DNA of 64,000 nt from Paractinoplanes toevensis (GCF_018332695.1 NZ_BOQN01000003.1:1-64000), one strand, 5' to 3'. Shown: positions 51,592 to 61,066, counted from the first letter of the stretch. Translations and numbers: made by a program. The notes: generated by a model from the letters alone, not told the origin.

Positions 51592-52968
51592 ATGACGAGA
51601 AGTGCGCGCTGGCTGGCGCTGCTGGTGGCCGGTGCGTACTTCATGGAGTTCCTCGACGCCACGGTGATCGCGCCGGCCGCGCCGCACATCGCCGCCGACC
51701 TCGGCGTCGCGCCGGTCACGGTCAACGTCACGATCACGGCGTACGTGCTGACCATCGCCGTTCTCATCCCGATCAGCGGCTGGCTCACCGAGCGGTTCGG
51801 GGCGCGGCGGGTGTTCGCGGTCGCCATCGCCGTGTTCACCCTCGCGTCGGCCGGCTGCGCGGCCGCCGTCAACCTGCCCATGCTGGTCGGCACCCGGGTG
51901 CTGCAGGGCGTCGGCGGGGCGATGATGGTGCCGGTCGGGCGGCTGGTCGTGATCCGTACCACCGAGAAGACCGACCTGGTCCGGGCCGTCGCCTACCTCA
52001 CCTGGCCGGCGCTGGTCGCGCCGCTGCTGGCGCCCGCCCTGGGCGGGTTCCTCAGCGAGTACGCCTCCTGGCGCTGGATCTTCCTGATCAACCTGCCGCT
52101 CGGGGTGATCGCCCTGCTCCTGTCCTTCCGGCTCGTGCCGGACGTGCGCGCCGACGATCCCGGCCCGCTCGACCTGCGCGGCTTCCTGCTCGGCGCGACC
52201 GGCATCGCCGCGCTCGTCGTAGGTCTGGAAGGGGTGGCCGAGTCGCACCCCGACTGGCCCCTGGCGATCGGCGCGCTGGCGCTGGCCGCGGTCGCCCTCG
52301 CCGCGACGGTCGGGCACCTGCTCCGCGCCCACCGGCCGCTGGTCGACCTGAGCATCCTGCAGGTGCGCACCTACCGGGTCACCGCGCTAGGCGGCTCGGT
52401 GTTCCGGGCCGTCATCACCGCCATCCCGTTCCTGCTGCCACTGTTCTTCCAGATCGGCTTCGGCTGGACCGCGGCACAGGCCGGCCTGGTGGTGATCGCC
52501 CTGTTCGCCGGCAACGTCGGCATCAAACCGGCCACCACCCCGCTCATGCGGCACCTGGGCATCCGCACCGTGATGCTGGGCGCGGTGCTGGCGTCGGCGG
52601 TCTGCCTGGTCGGTATCGCGTTCCTGCGGCAGTCGACGCCGATCGTCCCGCTGCTCGCCCTGCTGACGCTGAGCGGGATCTTCCGGTCGATCGGGTTCAC
52701 CACCTACAACACGGTCGCCTTCGCCGACGTCCCCGGCGAGCGGATGACCAGCGCCAACACGCTCATGTCGACGGTGCAGGAGCTGGGTGGCGGGCTCGGC
52801 GTGGCGGTCGGCGCCCTGCTGGTGCGACTCGGCGCCGGCGTCTCGGTGGACGGTGCCTACCGTTTCGCGTTCCTGTTCCTGGCCGCACTGCTGCTGGTGC
52901 CCGCAGTGGACGCGTTCCGCCTGCCACGCGACGCGGGCAACCTCGTAGCCGGCCGCGCACAGTCCTAA
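51592..52968 (+). CDS. DHA2 family MFS transporter
   Basis: A 458-residue drug:H+ antiporter-type permease with about 14 hydrophobic segments. The first-helix motif FLDATVIAPAAPHIAADLG, motif A (GWLTERFGARRVF) and motif C-like GRLVV and LTWPALVAPLLAPALGG (helix 5) are typical of EmrB/QacA-type DHA2 exporters. It probably exports small toxic molecules; the substrate is unknown. No adjacent TetR gene is present. Confidence 0.9.
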   Translation: MTRSARWLALLVAGAYFMEFLDATVIAPAAPHIAADLGVAPVTVNVTITAYVLTIAVLIPISGWLTERFGARRVFAVAIAVFTLASAGCAAAVNLPMLVGTRVLQGVGGAMMVPVGRLVVIRTTEKTDLVRAVAYLTWPALVAPLLAPALGGFLSEYASWRWIFLINLPLGVIALLLSFRLVPDVRADDPGPLDLRGFLLGATGIAALVVGLEGVAESHPDWPLAIGALALAAVALAATVGHLLRAHRPLVDLSILQVRTYRVTALGGSVFRAVITAIPFLLPLFFQIGFGWTAAQAGLVVIALFAGNVGIKPATTPLMRHLGIRTVMLGAVLASAVCLVGIAFLRQSTPIVPLLALLTLSGIFRSIGFTTYNTVAFADVPGERMTSANTLMSTVQELGGGLGVAVGALLVRLGAGVSVDGAYRFAFLFLAALLLVPAVDAFRLPRDAGNLVAGRAQS

Positions 52969-53086
52969 CCGGACGGTCCTACCAGCACAACGAATGATCA
53001 ACAAGAACTCCCTTTCACCCGAGTGCCCGCACTCCCCGGCGCCGCTACCTTTCATGATCGTCAAGCGGTCCGATCGAGGGGGAGAC

Positions 53087-53308
53087 GTGCGCCTGCTCCG
53101 CCGACTGCTCCGGCGCTACTTCCGCCGCCGCCCCACCCCGCCACCCGGCCCGGCCGCGGCGGGCGTGCTGGCCCAGACCCGTGCGTGGCAGCAGGACCAG
53201 CCGGTCCACGAAACCGACCGCCCCGGCACCACCGGCATCCACGCCGAACGCCGCGCCGCCGACGCCCTGGACCCACCCGAGCACTGCGACTGCCCAGACA
53301 ACGACTGA
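53087..53308 (+). CDS. Small hypothetical basic protein
   Basis: A 73-residue frame from GTG 53087 with GAGGGGGAGAC upstream. It begins with an Arg-rich amphipathic segment (VRLLRRLLRRYFRRRP), followed by Pro/Ala-rich sequence and an acidic end with two cysteines (HCDCPDND). The upstream frame to 52994 lacks a ribosome site. The family is unknown. Confidence 0.5.
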   Translation: MRLLRRLLRRYFRRRPTPPPGPAAAGVLAQTRAWQQDQPVHETDRPGTTGIHAERRAADALDPPEHCDCPDND

Positions 53309-54035
53309 GCCCGCCCGCGTTCCGTCCGTCCGCTGTCCGTCCGCTGTCCGTCCGGGTGCCGTCCGTCCGGGCGCCGCCGGACCCGTGCCCGGTGCATGGG
53401 TCTCGGGCGCGCCGGAAGGCCCGGTATCAACGATCGAGGGTTGTCGCGCGGCGGCCGGCTTTCCGCACGGCCGCAGGGCTCAGCGGGGATTTTGCTGCCG
53501 CGTGTCGCAGCGCGATCTGGTGCCGGACTTGGTGCCGATCACGGTGTTGCCGTACCCCGATCTGGAGAGTTTCTGTCCGCTCCGAGCACGAACTCCACAT
53601 CTTCGAGGGTCGGACTGCCGCAGGTGGGCGAAATAACGGATATTGGCGGTTGCCTGAGCGCTTTTGTCCGGATGGTGGGCGCCGCGGCCTACTCATTGAG
53701 ACGGGCGACCGCTGGGTGGGACGTGCCCGGCACGTGGGCGCGCCTCCGATGGGTGGGATGTGCTCGGCACTGGGAGCGCCTCCGATCGACGGCCCTCGAA
53801 GCGATGCCTTCCACCAGTCGCTGTGCGCCGGCCGGCAGACCACCCGGAACACGCTGCGGTGAAGATGCCAGCTTCCGTCGGCGGGCGCAGGGCGGCGGGC
53901 GGCGGGCGTAAGGCCGTGGGCCAGGGCAGCGGGCCCAGGGCGGCGGGCCGAGGGCGGCGGGCCCAGGGCGGCGGGCCCAGGGCGGCGGGCCGAGGGCGGC
54001 GGACCCAGGGCAGCGGGCGCAAGGCGGAAGCGGGG
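53309..54035. other. Gene-free region of degenerate repeats
   Basis: About 730 bp without a convincing gene. It contains CCGTCCGTCCGCTGTCCGTC-type short tandem repeats (53325-53380), a 37-bp duplication at about 53714 and 53751, and a long GGGC(C/G)(C/G)AGGGCGGC tandem tract (53920-54030). A segment at 53559-53616 looks like a worn copy of the TATATA repeat block at 48238 (GATCT, then GCTCCGA, GAACTCC, AGGGTCG in order). Confidence 0.5.
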
Positions 54036-56417
54036 TCAGGAGACTACGGCGCGGATGTCGCCCAAGCCTCTGGCCACCAGGAACTCGCCGCCGTCGGCCA
54101 GGCGGGACCAGGAGTCCGTGGTGGTGTCCCACTTGCGCCACAGGAGCGGGTCGGTCTCGACCACCACGCGGGCCGACTCACCGGGGGCCACCGTCACCGC
54201 GGTCCAGCCGACCAGGCGGACCGGCTCGTCCGGCTCGGTGGGGCGCAGGTAGACCTGCACCACCTCGCGGCTGGGCCGGGTGCCTACGTTGGTCACCGTG
54301 GCGGTCACGGCGGGGGCGTCGCCGGTGACCAGGCGTACGTCGGTGTACTCCCACCTGCCGTAGCCGAGGCCGTGGCCCAGCCAGAACGCGGGCCTCGGTG
54401 CCTTGCCGGCGAAATGGCCGCGGTAGCCGATGAACGTGCCCTCGTCGTAGGTCAGCTTGCCGTCGACCGGGGTCACCGACCAGGCCGGCGATGCCTCGTC
54501 GGCGGCGGGGAACGTGGTGACCAGGCGGCCGGCCGGCTCGATGTCGCCGAGCAGGGCCGCCGCTATGGCGTGGCCGCCCTCCTGGCCCGGGAGGCCGGCC
54601 CAGAGGACCGCGTCGACCCGGGACAGCCACGGCATGATCACCGGAGTGGCCGCGTTGACCACGACGATGGTGCGGCGGGCGGCGCCGGCCACGGCCTCGA
54701 CCAGGGCGTCCTGGGCGCCGGGCAGGTGCAGGGTGGTCTTGTCGACCGACTCGGTCTCCTGTTCCTCGGTGAGGCCGACGACCACGACGGCTACGTCGGC
54801 GCCGGCGGCCGCTCGGACGGCGTCGTCGATCACGTCGACCGTCTCGCGCGAGGCCGCCCGGCCGAGGAGACCGAAGAGGCCCATGTCCGAGGTGAGCGTC
54901 ACCGATGCGGTGAAGACGGTGCCGGTGGGGACGGTGAAGCGGTCGGTGCGCAGCGGGGGAGTGAGCACCTCCTCGCCGAAGCCGCTGCCGCTGGTGCGCA
55001 GCGAATAGGAGAGAGCGGCAGCGCCGACGGAAACGGTCCAGTCCCCGACGCCCATCGCACCGAGCTCGACCTCGCCGCCGGAAGGACCGGCGACGGTCCC
55101 GGTAAGGACGGCGGACGCCACCGTTCCGGGGAAGTCGTCGTCCATCCCGATCATCGTCTTGGACTGCGGGCAGAAGCGCTGCTCCAGCTCGTTCCCGGCG
55201 GCGTCGTAGAGGACGACCCGGATGCCGGCCTCGCCGGTGACCGGGTCGGTGAGGAAGCCGTCGCGGGCCGGCACCGGCCGGGTGCGCACCTCGACCCCGT
55301 CGACCACGGTGAGCCGGGCCAGGTCGCCGAGGCCGGTGGCCACGCTGACCTGGTAGGGCGGGTTGACCTGGGCGGAGCCGCCGCCCATGTCGATCGTCTC
55401 GACGGCGTGCCGGCCGATCAGTGCGACGGACGCGGCCCGGTCCAGCGGTAGCACGTCACCGTCGTTCTTCAGCACGGTGATGCCGGTGGCGGCGAGGCGG
55501 GTGAGCTGCTCACGCCGTACGGCCGAATCGGGGAGCGGAAGCGAAGACGGCCAGGAGCGGGCGGCACCCAGCGCGCCCACCCGCCTGGCCAGCAGCAACA
55601 GGCGACCGAGGTGATCGTCGATCACCGCCTCGTCGACCTCGCCGGCCCGGACCGCCGCGACCAGCGCGTCGCCCCACGGGCCGGTGGGCCCGGGCATGAC
55701 CAGGTCGAGGCCGCCGTTGGCGGCGGGGGCGGCGGTCTTGGTCGCGAACCAGTCGGACATCACCAGGCCGGTGTAGCCCCAGGAGTCCTTCACGATCTCG
55801 TTGATCACGTGGTGCTGCTCGGTGGCGGCGACCCCGTTGACGTCGTTGTAGGCGCCCATGATCGACCAGGCTTCGGTGGCCATCTCGAACGGCAGCAGGT
55901 AGAGCTCGCGCAGCGTCTTCTCGTCGAGAACGCTGTCGACCGTGTTGCGGTCGGTCTCGGACTCGTTGGCGACCAGGTGCTTGAGACACGCGGCAACCCC
56001 GGCGTCCTGCAGGCCGCGCACGTAGGCGGCGGCCAGGCGGCCGGTCAGGAGAGGATCTTCCGAGTACGCCTCGAAGAGCCGGCCGCCGAGCGGGCTGCGG
56101 TGCAGGTTGATGGTCGGCCCGAGCACGACGTGGATCTCCTGGGCCATCGCCTCCTCGGCCAGCAGGGAGCCCACCTCGTAGGCGGCGTCGACGTCCCACG
56201 CCGAGGCGAGCAGCGTGGCGTTGGGGAACAGCGACACGACCCGGCCGCCGGAGAACTTGAGCCCCCGCACGCCGGTGGGGCCGTCGGAGAAGTTCATCGC
56301 GGTGAGCCCGATGGACGGCTCGGAGGCGAGGGTGAACGCGGACGCGCCGGTGAGGAGCCGCACCTTGGCGGGCAGATCCAGCGACTTGACGAGCGGGGCG
56401 ATGTCGTCGGTGGTCAT
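54036..56417 (-). CDS. Glycoside hydrolase family 3 beta-glucosidase-like protein
   Basis: A 793-residue GH3 enzyme. The N-terminal barrel carries the substrate loop CLKHLVANESETDR (144-157) and the catalytic nucleophile Asp222 in GLVMSDWFA. The alpha/beta sandwich, an inserted beta domain resembling PA14 (about 370-520) and a C-terminal fibronectin III-like domain follow, as in many bacterial beta-glucosidases. No signal peptide is present, so it probably acts on imported oligosaccharides. It is divergent from a LacI regulator gene and shares an operator. The ATG at 56417 is chosen. Confidence 0.92.
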   Translation of the reverse strand: MTTDDIAPLVKSLDLPAKVRLLTGASAFTLASEPSIGLTAMNFSDGPTGVRGLKFSGGRVVSLFPNATLLASAWDVDAAYEVGSLLAEEAMAQEIHVVLGPTINLHRSPLGGRLFEAYSEDPLLTGRLAAAYVRGLQDAGVAACLKHLVANESETDRNTVDSVLDEKTLRELYLLPFEMATEAWSIMGAYNDVNGVAATEQHHVINEIVKDSWGYTGLVMSDWFATKTAAPAANGGLDLVMPGPTGPWGDALVAAVRAGEVDEAVIDDHLGRLLLLARRVGALGAARSWPSSLPLPDSAVRREQLTRLAATGITVLKNDGDVLPLDRAASVALIGRHAVETIDMGGGSAQVNPPYQVSVATGLGDLARLTVVDGVEVRTRPVPARDGFLTDPVTGEAGIRVVLYDAAGNELEQRFCPQSKTMIGMDDDFPGTVASAVLTGTVAGPSGGEVELGAMGVGDWTVSVGAAALSYSLRTSGSGFGEEVLTPPLRTDRFTVPTGTVFTASVTLTSDMGLFGLLGRAASRETVDVIDDAVRAAAGADVAVVVVGLTEEQETESVDKTTLHLPGAQDALVEAVAGAARRTIVVVNAATPVIMPWLSRVDAVLWAGLPGQEGGHAIAAALLGDIEPAGRLVTTFPAADEASPAWSVTPVDGKLTYDEGTFIGYRGHFAGKAPRPAFWLGHGLGYGRWEYTDVRLVTGDAPAVTATVTNVGTRPSREVVQVYLRPTEPDEPVRLVGWTAVTVAPGESARVVVETDPLLWRKWDTTTDSWSRLADGGEFLVARGLGDIRAVVS

Positions 56418-56427
56418 GGACCCATGG

Positions 56428-56439
56428 TTACACGTGTAA
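56428..56439. promoter_or_regulatory. LacI-type operator between the GH3 and lacI-like genes
   Basis: TTACACGTGTAA is a perfect 12-bp palindrome in the 36-bp divergent gap, 10 bp from the GH3 start and 14 bp from the regulator start. Its central CpG and symmetry fit a LacI dimer site. It would allow the regulator to control itself and the glycosidase. Confidence 0.65.
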
Positions 56440-56453
56440 GTAGGCTTGTCACC

Positions 56454-57458
56454 ATGACCGAACAGACCCACCGCCGGGTCACCAGCGCCGACGTGGCGCG
56501 GCTGGCCGGTGTCTCCCGCGCCACGGTCAGTTACGTCATGAACGACACCCCGGCGCAGACCATCTCCCCGTCGACCCGCACCCGGGTGCTCGACGCGGCG
56601 GCCCGCCTCGGTTACTCGCCGAGCGCCGCCGCCCGCACCCTGCGCACCGGCCGCTCCGACGTGGTTCTCTGCCTGCTGCCGGACTGGCCGATCGGCCCCG
56701 AGGTGGGCTCGATGCTGGGCAATCTGTCCACCGCCCTGGCCCGGCACGGGCTCACCCTGGTCGTCCACCCGGGCAACCGGGAGGACCGGCCGATCGGCGA
56801 GATCTGGAAGGCGATCACCCCGGCCGCGGTGATCGCCTACACCGACTTCTCGCCGGGGGAGATAGTGGCGATGCGGTCCGCCGGTGTGGCGCTCGTGGTG
56901 GCGTCGCTCGGCCGGGGCGCGCAGCCGGACCGGCGTGAGCTGGCGGTGCCGCAGCAGCTCATCGGGCGGCAGCAGGCCGGTCATCTGATCGCCGCCGGGC
57001 ACACCCGGCTCGGCTACGCCTATCCGGACGACGACCGGGTGCGGATCTTCGCCGAGCCGCGGCTGGCCGGCGTCCGCGCCGAATGCCGGGACCGGCAGGT
57101 GGGTGGTCCGGCGACCGAGACGGTCGCGCTCGATCCGGAGCAGGCCGCTTCCGCCGTACGCCGTTGGCACGCGGCCGGCATCACGGCGGTGTGTGCCTAC
57201 AACGACGAGGTGGCGCTGGCGGTCCTGGCCGGCGTACGCCTCGAAGGCCGGTCGGTCCCCGCGGACCTCGCGGTGATCGGAGTGGATGACATCCCGCCGG
57301 CCCGGCTGGCCGCACCCGCGCTGACCACCGTGACCACCGACCAGGTCGCGGTCGCGGCCTACCTCTCGGCCACCGTGGTCGCGGCGATCAACGGCCGTCC
57401 CGGACCCGCCGTGCCCACCGACGACCTGGTCCACCTGGTCCGGCGCGAGAGTGCTTGA
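56454..57458 (+). CDS. LacI family transcriptional regulator
   Basis: A 334-residue sugar-responsive repressor. The LacI helix-turn-helix is at about 9-33 (VTSADVARLAGVSRATVSYVMN). The hinge (YSPSAAARTLRTGRS) and a periplasmic-binding-protein-like effector domain follow (YTDFSPGEIVAM, YNDEVALAVLAG, VIGVDDIPPARLAAPALTTV). The ATG at 56454 is close to the palindromic operator. It probably represses the GH3 gene; the effector is presumably an oligosaccharide or its product. Confidence 0.92.
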   Translation: MTEQTHRRVTSADVARLAGVSRATVSYVMNDTPAQTISPSTRTRVLDAAARLGYSPSAAARTLRTGRSDVVLCLLPDWPIGPEVGSMLGNLSTALARHGLTLVVHPGNREDRPIGEIWKAITPAAVIAYTDFSPGEIVAMRSAGVALVVASLGRGAQPDRRELAVPQQLIGRQQAGHLIAAGHTRLGYAYPDDDRVRIFAEPRLAGVRAECRDRQVGGPATETVALDPEQAASAVRRWHAAGITAVCAYNDEVALAVLAGVRLEGRSVPADLAVIGVDDIPPARLAAPALTTVTTDQVAVAAYLSATVVAAINGRPGPAVPTDDLVHLVRRESA

Positions 57459-57562
57459 TCAAAGTTGTACATGAAACGCACAGGCACGCCACATGGGTGA
57501 CTCAGCTCTCCGGCGAATCGTGAAGGGACCGAACGATTCACCCGCCCACCAGGGGGTCCGAA

Positions 57563-58036
57563 ATGCTTGTGCAGCTCAACCGCTCCACCGGGGCCGGCCG
57601 CGACTTCAGCGCCACCGCCATCGACCTCCCGCTCAACCCCGCGAGCCTGCCGGCCGGTGCCGGCCCCCGCCCGGTGGTCGCGATCCTCGGACCGGCCGGC
57701 CGGGTCGCCGGTCTCGCCCAGCACCTGCCGGCCGGCTGGTCGGTGCGCAGCGCCGGTGACCTCGACGACGTCGAGCCCGACGAGCTGGTGCTGTTCGCCG
57801 GCGCCGCGGTGCGCGACATCGCCCTGGCCCGGCGGCTCCTGCCCGGCCGCACCCAGGTCATCGCGCTGGTCGACGACGCGGCACCGGCCGAGGTGGTGGC
57901 GGGTGTGCTCACCGCCGGCGCCGACGCGTGCGTGCGCGGCGGCCAGCCCGCCATCCTGGCCAGCCACCTGGTCGCCTGCCGCCGCCGCCAACTGGCCGGC
58001 CGATGGGCCCAGCTGAACCACCAGGACCGGCGCTAG
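57563..58036 (+). CDS. Hypothetical protein with receiver-like fold
   Basis: A 157-residue protein. RPVVAILGPAGRVAGL, DELVLFAGAAVRDIALARRLLP, TQVIALVDDAAPAEVVAGVL and AGADACVRGGQPAILASHL repeat the alternating strands and helices of a response-regulator receiver. The phospho-acceptor Asp and the other acidic residues of the pocket are missing, and the Lys of the receiver is replaced. So it is a pseudo-receiver at best. No output domain is attached. The first 30 residues are unrelated. Confidence 0.6.
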   Translation: MLVQLNRSTGAGRDFSATAIDLPLNPASLPAGAGPRPVVAILGPAGRVAGLAQHLPAGWSVRSAGDLDDVEPDELVLFAGAAVRDIALARRLLPGRTQVIALVDDAAPAEVVAGVLTAGADACVRGGQPAILASHLVACRRRQLAGRWAQLNHQDRR

Positions 58037-58046
58037 TGAGCAGGCC

Positions 58047-58089
58047 GGGCCGTTCGCGATCTGCCGGGGGGCCACGTCGCGAACGACCC
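58047..58089 (+). terminator. Hairpin after the receiver-like gene
   Basis: GGG-C-CGTTCGCGA (58047-58059) pairs with TCGCGAACG-A-CCC (58077-58089) with one mismatch. It begins 10 bp after the stop codon. There is no U-tract. Confidence 0.55.
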
Positions 58090-58157
58090 GGGGTTGAGCC
58101 CGCGCCGCCGATACCGTTACGGGGGGTACGGCACCGACGGCGCGGAGATCGGACCGC

Positions 58158-58760
58158 CTAGGCGGTCGGGGTGGCGCTGGCCTGCGGCTGCAGCACCTTG
58201 CAGGTCTCGATCGCCTTCTTGACGGTCGCGTCCGCGGTGTTCAGGTTGCTGGTGTCGGTGACACCGTTCTCCTTGAGGCAGTTCTGGTAGGCGGCGTTCG
58301 CGCCGCCACCGTTGCGGCCGTTGCCGCCGTTCATGCCGCCGCCGAAGGACGGCCGCACCGAGGCGCACGCCTCCTGAGCCTTCTGCCAGGTCGCGTCGTC
58401 GACGTTGTCCGGCTTCTGGAACCCGCCGCCACCCGGGAAACCGCCCTGGCCGCGACCGCCACCGAAGCTGCCGGAAGGCCGGGGCATGCCGGACGGGATG
58501 CCCGACGGCCGGCCGCCCTCGGGGAAGCCCGACGCGCCCTCGCGCGGCTGCCGGGACGGCATCGTGATGGTCACGCCGTTCTTCGCCAGGCACTGCTGGT
58601 ACGCGGCGAACGCGGTGTTCTGTCCGCCACCGTTGCCGTTCCCGCCGCTCGAGGAGTCGTCCGAGCTGCCACCGCCGCACGCGGCGACCAGCAGCACGGC
58701 TGCGGACGCGACGAACAGCGCCGCCGCTCGGCGGGGCGCTTTCGAACCGACTTTGCGCAC
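58158..58760 (-). CDS. Putative lipoprotein with repeated CLxxNGV motifs
   Basis: A 200-residue exported protein. The signal sequence ends in a lipobox LLVAAC with Cys28, followed by a Gly/Ser linker. AYQQCLAKNGVTI (about 54-66) and AYQNCLKENGVTD in the C-terminal half form an internal repeat, separated by a Gly/Pro/Arg-rich spacer. Four cysteines could form disulfides. The GTG at 58760 has GAGG upstream. It is divergent from an export locus (adaptor, two-component system, second adaptor, ATPase), so it may be its extracellular partner; the function is unknown. Confidence 0.75.
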   Translation of the reverse strand: MRKVGSKAPRRAAALFVASAAVLLVAACGGGSSDDSSSGGNGNGGGQNTAFAAYQQCLAKNGVTITMPSRQPREGASGFPEGGRPSGIPSGMPRPSGSFGGGRGQGGFPGGGGFQKPDNVDDATWQKAQEACASVRPSFGGGMNGGNGRNGGGANAAYQNCLKENGVTDTSNLNTADATVKKAIETCKVLQPQASATPTA

Positions 58761-58948
58761 TATGCCTCATTTCTCCGGCCAGGGATGTCGGCCCCACCCA
58801 AGCCGGGCAACCTGCACGCAACGTCGGGGGATCCTCATAGTTCGCTTGGAGACCCTGTGCCGGGGCTGTGTTCAAGATCGACGTCTCCGAGCCAACTCCG
58901 AGGCAGAACCGAGCATTCGGCGAGGACAACCCGGAACACTTCCCCGCC

Positions 58949-60241
58949 ATGGGTGAAGCTCTGGCCGGTCGACGGCGCTGGATCTGGATCGCTGCGGCTG
59001 TCGTCGTGCTCGCGCTGATCGCGTACGGGGTGGTGCACGCGCTGACCGCGGACGCCTCGGCGAAACCGCAGGCGGCCGCCACCTCGGCGGTCGACCTCGG
59101 TGACGTGACCACCGAGGTGGCCACGACGGGCACGTTGCAGCCGGCGCAGACGCGCAGTCTGTCCTTCGCGGTGCAGGGCACGGTCGAGAGCGTGTCGGTG
59201 CGGGCCGGCAACACGGTGGCCGCCGGCCAGGTGCTCGCGAAGGTCGACGACACCGACGCGGCCACGGCGGTGGGCAACGCGCAGGACACCCTCGACGACG
59301 CCGAGGACGCGCTGACCGAGGCCAAGGCGAACGCCTCGAAGACGTCCACCACGACGTCCGCCGGGTGCAACGTGGCCGCCGCGTACACCTCGACCTCGCC
59401 GACCACCGCGCCCACCACCTCGCCGGCGCCGACCGCGACGGCCTCGCCGACGGCGACCGCCACCAGGTCACCGACCGCCACGGCCACGGCGACCAGGACG
59501 GCGACCGCCCGGCCGACCGCGACCGCCACCCGGGGCGGCACCGGCACGGGCGCCGGGAGCGGCAGCTGTTCCACCGGCGGCGGCAGCGGGAGTGGCAGCG
59601 GCAGCGGCAGCGGTCAGCAGGGTGGGCAGAGCAGCGGCGGCGACGCGATCCTCAGCGCCGAGCAGCGGGTCACCTCGGCCACCACCGCGCTCGAGGAGGC
59701 CGAGGAGGCGCTCGAGGGCGCCACCATCACCGCCCCGATCGCCGGCCGGATCATCAGCGTCGGCGGCAAGGTGGGCAGCAGCGTCAGCTCCGGCTCGACG
59801 TTCATCACCCTGGCCGACGTGTACGACATGCAGATCAGCGCGTCCTTCCCGGAGGCCGACGCGGACCGGCTCGCGGTCAAGCAGAAGGCCGTGGTCACCC
59901 TGGCCGACCGGGCGGGCAAGGAGTTCAAGGCGACCGTCGTGCAGGTCGACCCGACCGGCACCAGCGACGGCACCATGGTCACCTTCGGCACGCTGCTCTC
60001 CTTCGACGAGGCGCCGACTGACCTGCTGGTCGGCCAGAGCGCGTCGGTGAAGATCACCACCGGCTCGAAGACCGGCGTGCTCCGGGTGCCCAGCACCGCG
60101 GTGCACAACGTCAAGGGCGACACCGGGACGGTGCTGAAGAAGGGCACCCAGGTGACGGTGGGCGTGGGGCTGCGCGGCGACCAGTACACCGAGATCACCA
60201 AGGGTCTCACCGAAGGTGATCAGGTCACCCGATCTTGGTGA
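58949..60241 (+). CDS. Efflux periplasmic adaptor-like protein (HlyD/MacA type), copy 1
   Basis: A 430-residue membrane-anchored adaptor. One N-terminal helix (about 11-30) is followed by a lipoyl half (VESVSVRAGNTVAAGQVLAKVDDTDA), a predicted short hairpin (DTLDDAEDALTEAKANA), then a very long Thr/Ala/Ser/Pro/Gly low-complexity insert (about 130-230). The second lipoyl half (ATITAPIAGRIISVGGKVGSSV) and a beta-barrel domain (KQKAVVTLADRAGKEFKATV) follow. MacA-type proteins join an ATPase permease to an outer component. The low-complexity insert replaces most of the usual coiled coil. ATG 58949 is chosen; GTG 58868 adds 27 residues. Confidence 0.82.
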   Translation: MGEALAGRRRWIWIAAAVVVLALIAYGVVHALTADASAKPQAAATSAVDLGDVTTEVATTGTLQPAQTRSLSFAVQGTVESVSVRAGNTVAAGQVLAKVDDTDAATAVGNAQDTLDDAEDALTEAKANASKTSTTTSAGCNVAAAYTSTSPTTAPTTSPAPTATASPTATATRSPTATATATRTATARPTATATRGGTGTGAGSGSCSTGGGSGSGSGSGSGQQGGQSSGGDAILSAEQRVTSATTALEEAEEALEGATITAPIAGRIISVGGKVGSSVSSGSTFITLADVYDMQISASFPEADADRLAVKQKAVVTLADRAGKEFKATVVQVDPTGTSDGTMVTFGTLLSFDEAPTDLLVGQSASVKITTGSKTGVLRVPSTAVHNVKGDTGTVLKKGTQVTVGVGLRGDQYTEITKGLTEGDQVTRSW

Positions 60242-60310
60242 CCGTGCGTGTACAGCTGGCTCCTGCACGATTCATAGGGAATTCCTAGGTAGCATTGATA
60301 CTCATTCCGG

Positions 60311-61066
60311 GTGCTATCTGATTCCCGATCTTCTGTCGCGGTGAGCGAGCCCCCGGCGCGGGCCGCCCGGGTCCTCGTCGTCGACGACGAGCCCAACATC
60401 TCCGCCCTGCTCAGCGCCACGCTCCGGCTGGTCGAGTTCGAGGTGCGGGTGGTCGACACCGGCCACCGGGCCCTGGTCGCGATCGAGGAGTTCGAGCCCG
60501 ACCTGGTGGTGCTCGACGTGATGCTGCCCGACGTGGACGGCTTCGACGTCGCCAAGCGCCTGCGGGCCAACGGCAGCCGGGTGCCGGTGCTGTTCCTGAC
60601 CGCCCGCGACGCGGTCGAGGACCGGATCTCCGGTCTCTCGGCCGGCGCCGACGACTACGTCACCAAGCCGTTCAGCCTGGAGGAGGTCGTGCTGCGGATC
60701 CGGGCGATCCTGCGGCGCAGCCAGCCCGAGCTGGATGGTCCGGGTGCCGACGCCGGGGTGCTGCGCTACGCGGATCTGGAGCTCGACGAGGACGCGCACG
60801 AGGTGCGCCGGGCCGGCCGGCTGATCGACCTGTCGCCGACCGAGTTCAACCTGCTGCGCTACCTGATGATCAACGCGGGCCGGGTGGTCAGCAAGGCGCA
60901 GATCCTGGATCGGGTCTGGAAGTACGACTTCGGTGGCGACGGCCGCATCGTCGAGTCGTACGTGTACTACCTCCGTCGCAAGATCGACAAGACCGACCCG
61001 CCGCTGATCCACACCGTCCGCGGTGTCGGCTACGCCCTGCGGCTGCCCCGCGGCGGAGAAGAGTGA
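60311..61066 (+). CDS. OmpR/PhoB-type response regulator
   Basis: A 251-residue regulator. The receiver domain has the acidic pair in VLVVDDEPN, the phospho-acceptor Asp69 (LVVLDVMLPDVDG, numbering from GTG 60311) and Lys in YVTKPF. The C-terminal OmpR winged helix (SPTEFNLLRYLMINAGRVVSKAQILDRVW) follows. GTG 60341 is an alternative start; neither has a clear ribosome site, so a leaderless transcript is possible. Its stop overlaps the kinase start (GTGA). It probably regulates the flanking adaptor/ATPase genes. Confidence 0.92.
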   Translation: MLSDSRSSVAVSEPPARAARVLVVDDEPNISALLSATLRLVEFEVRVVDTGHRALVAIEEFEPDLVVLDVMLPDVDGFDVAKRLRANGSRVPVLFLTARDAVEDRISGLSAGADDYVTKPFSLEEVVLRIRAILRRSQPELDGPGADAGVLRYADLELDEDAHEVRRAGRLIDLSPTEFNLLRYLMINAGRVVSKAQILDRVWKYDFGGDGRIVESYVYYLRRKIDKTDPPLIHTVRGVGYALRLPRGGEE

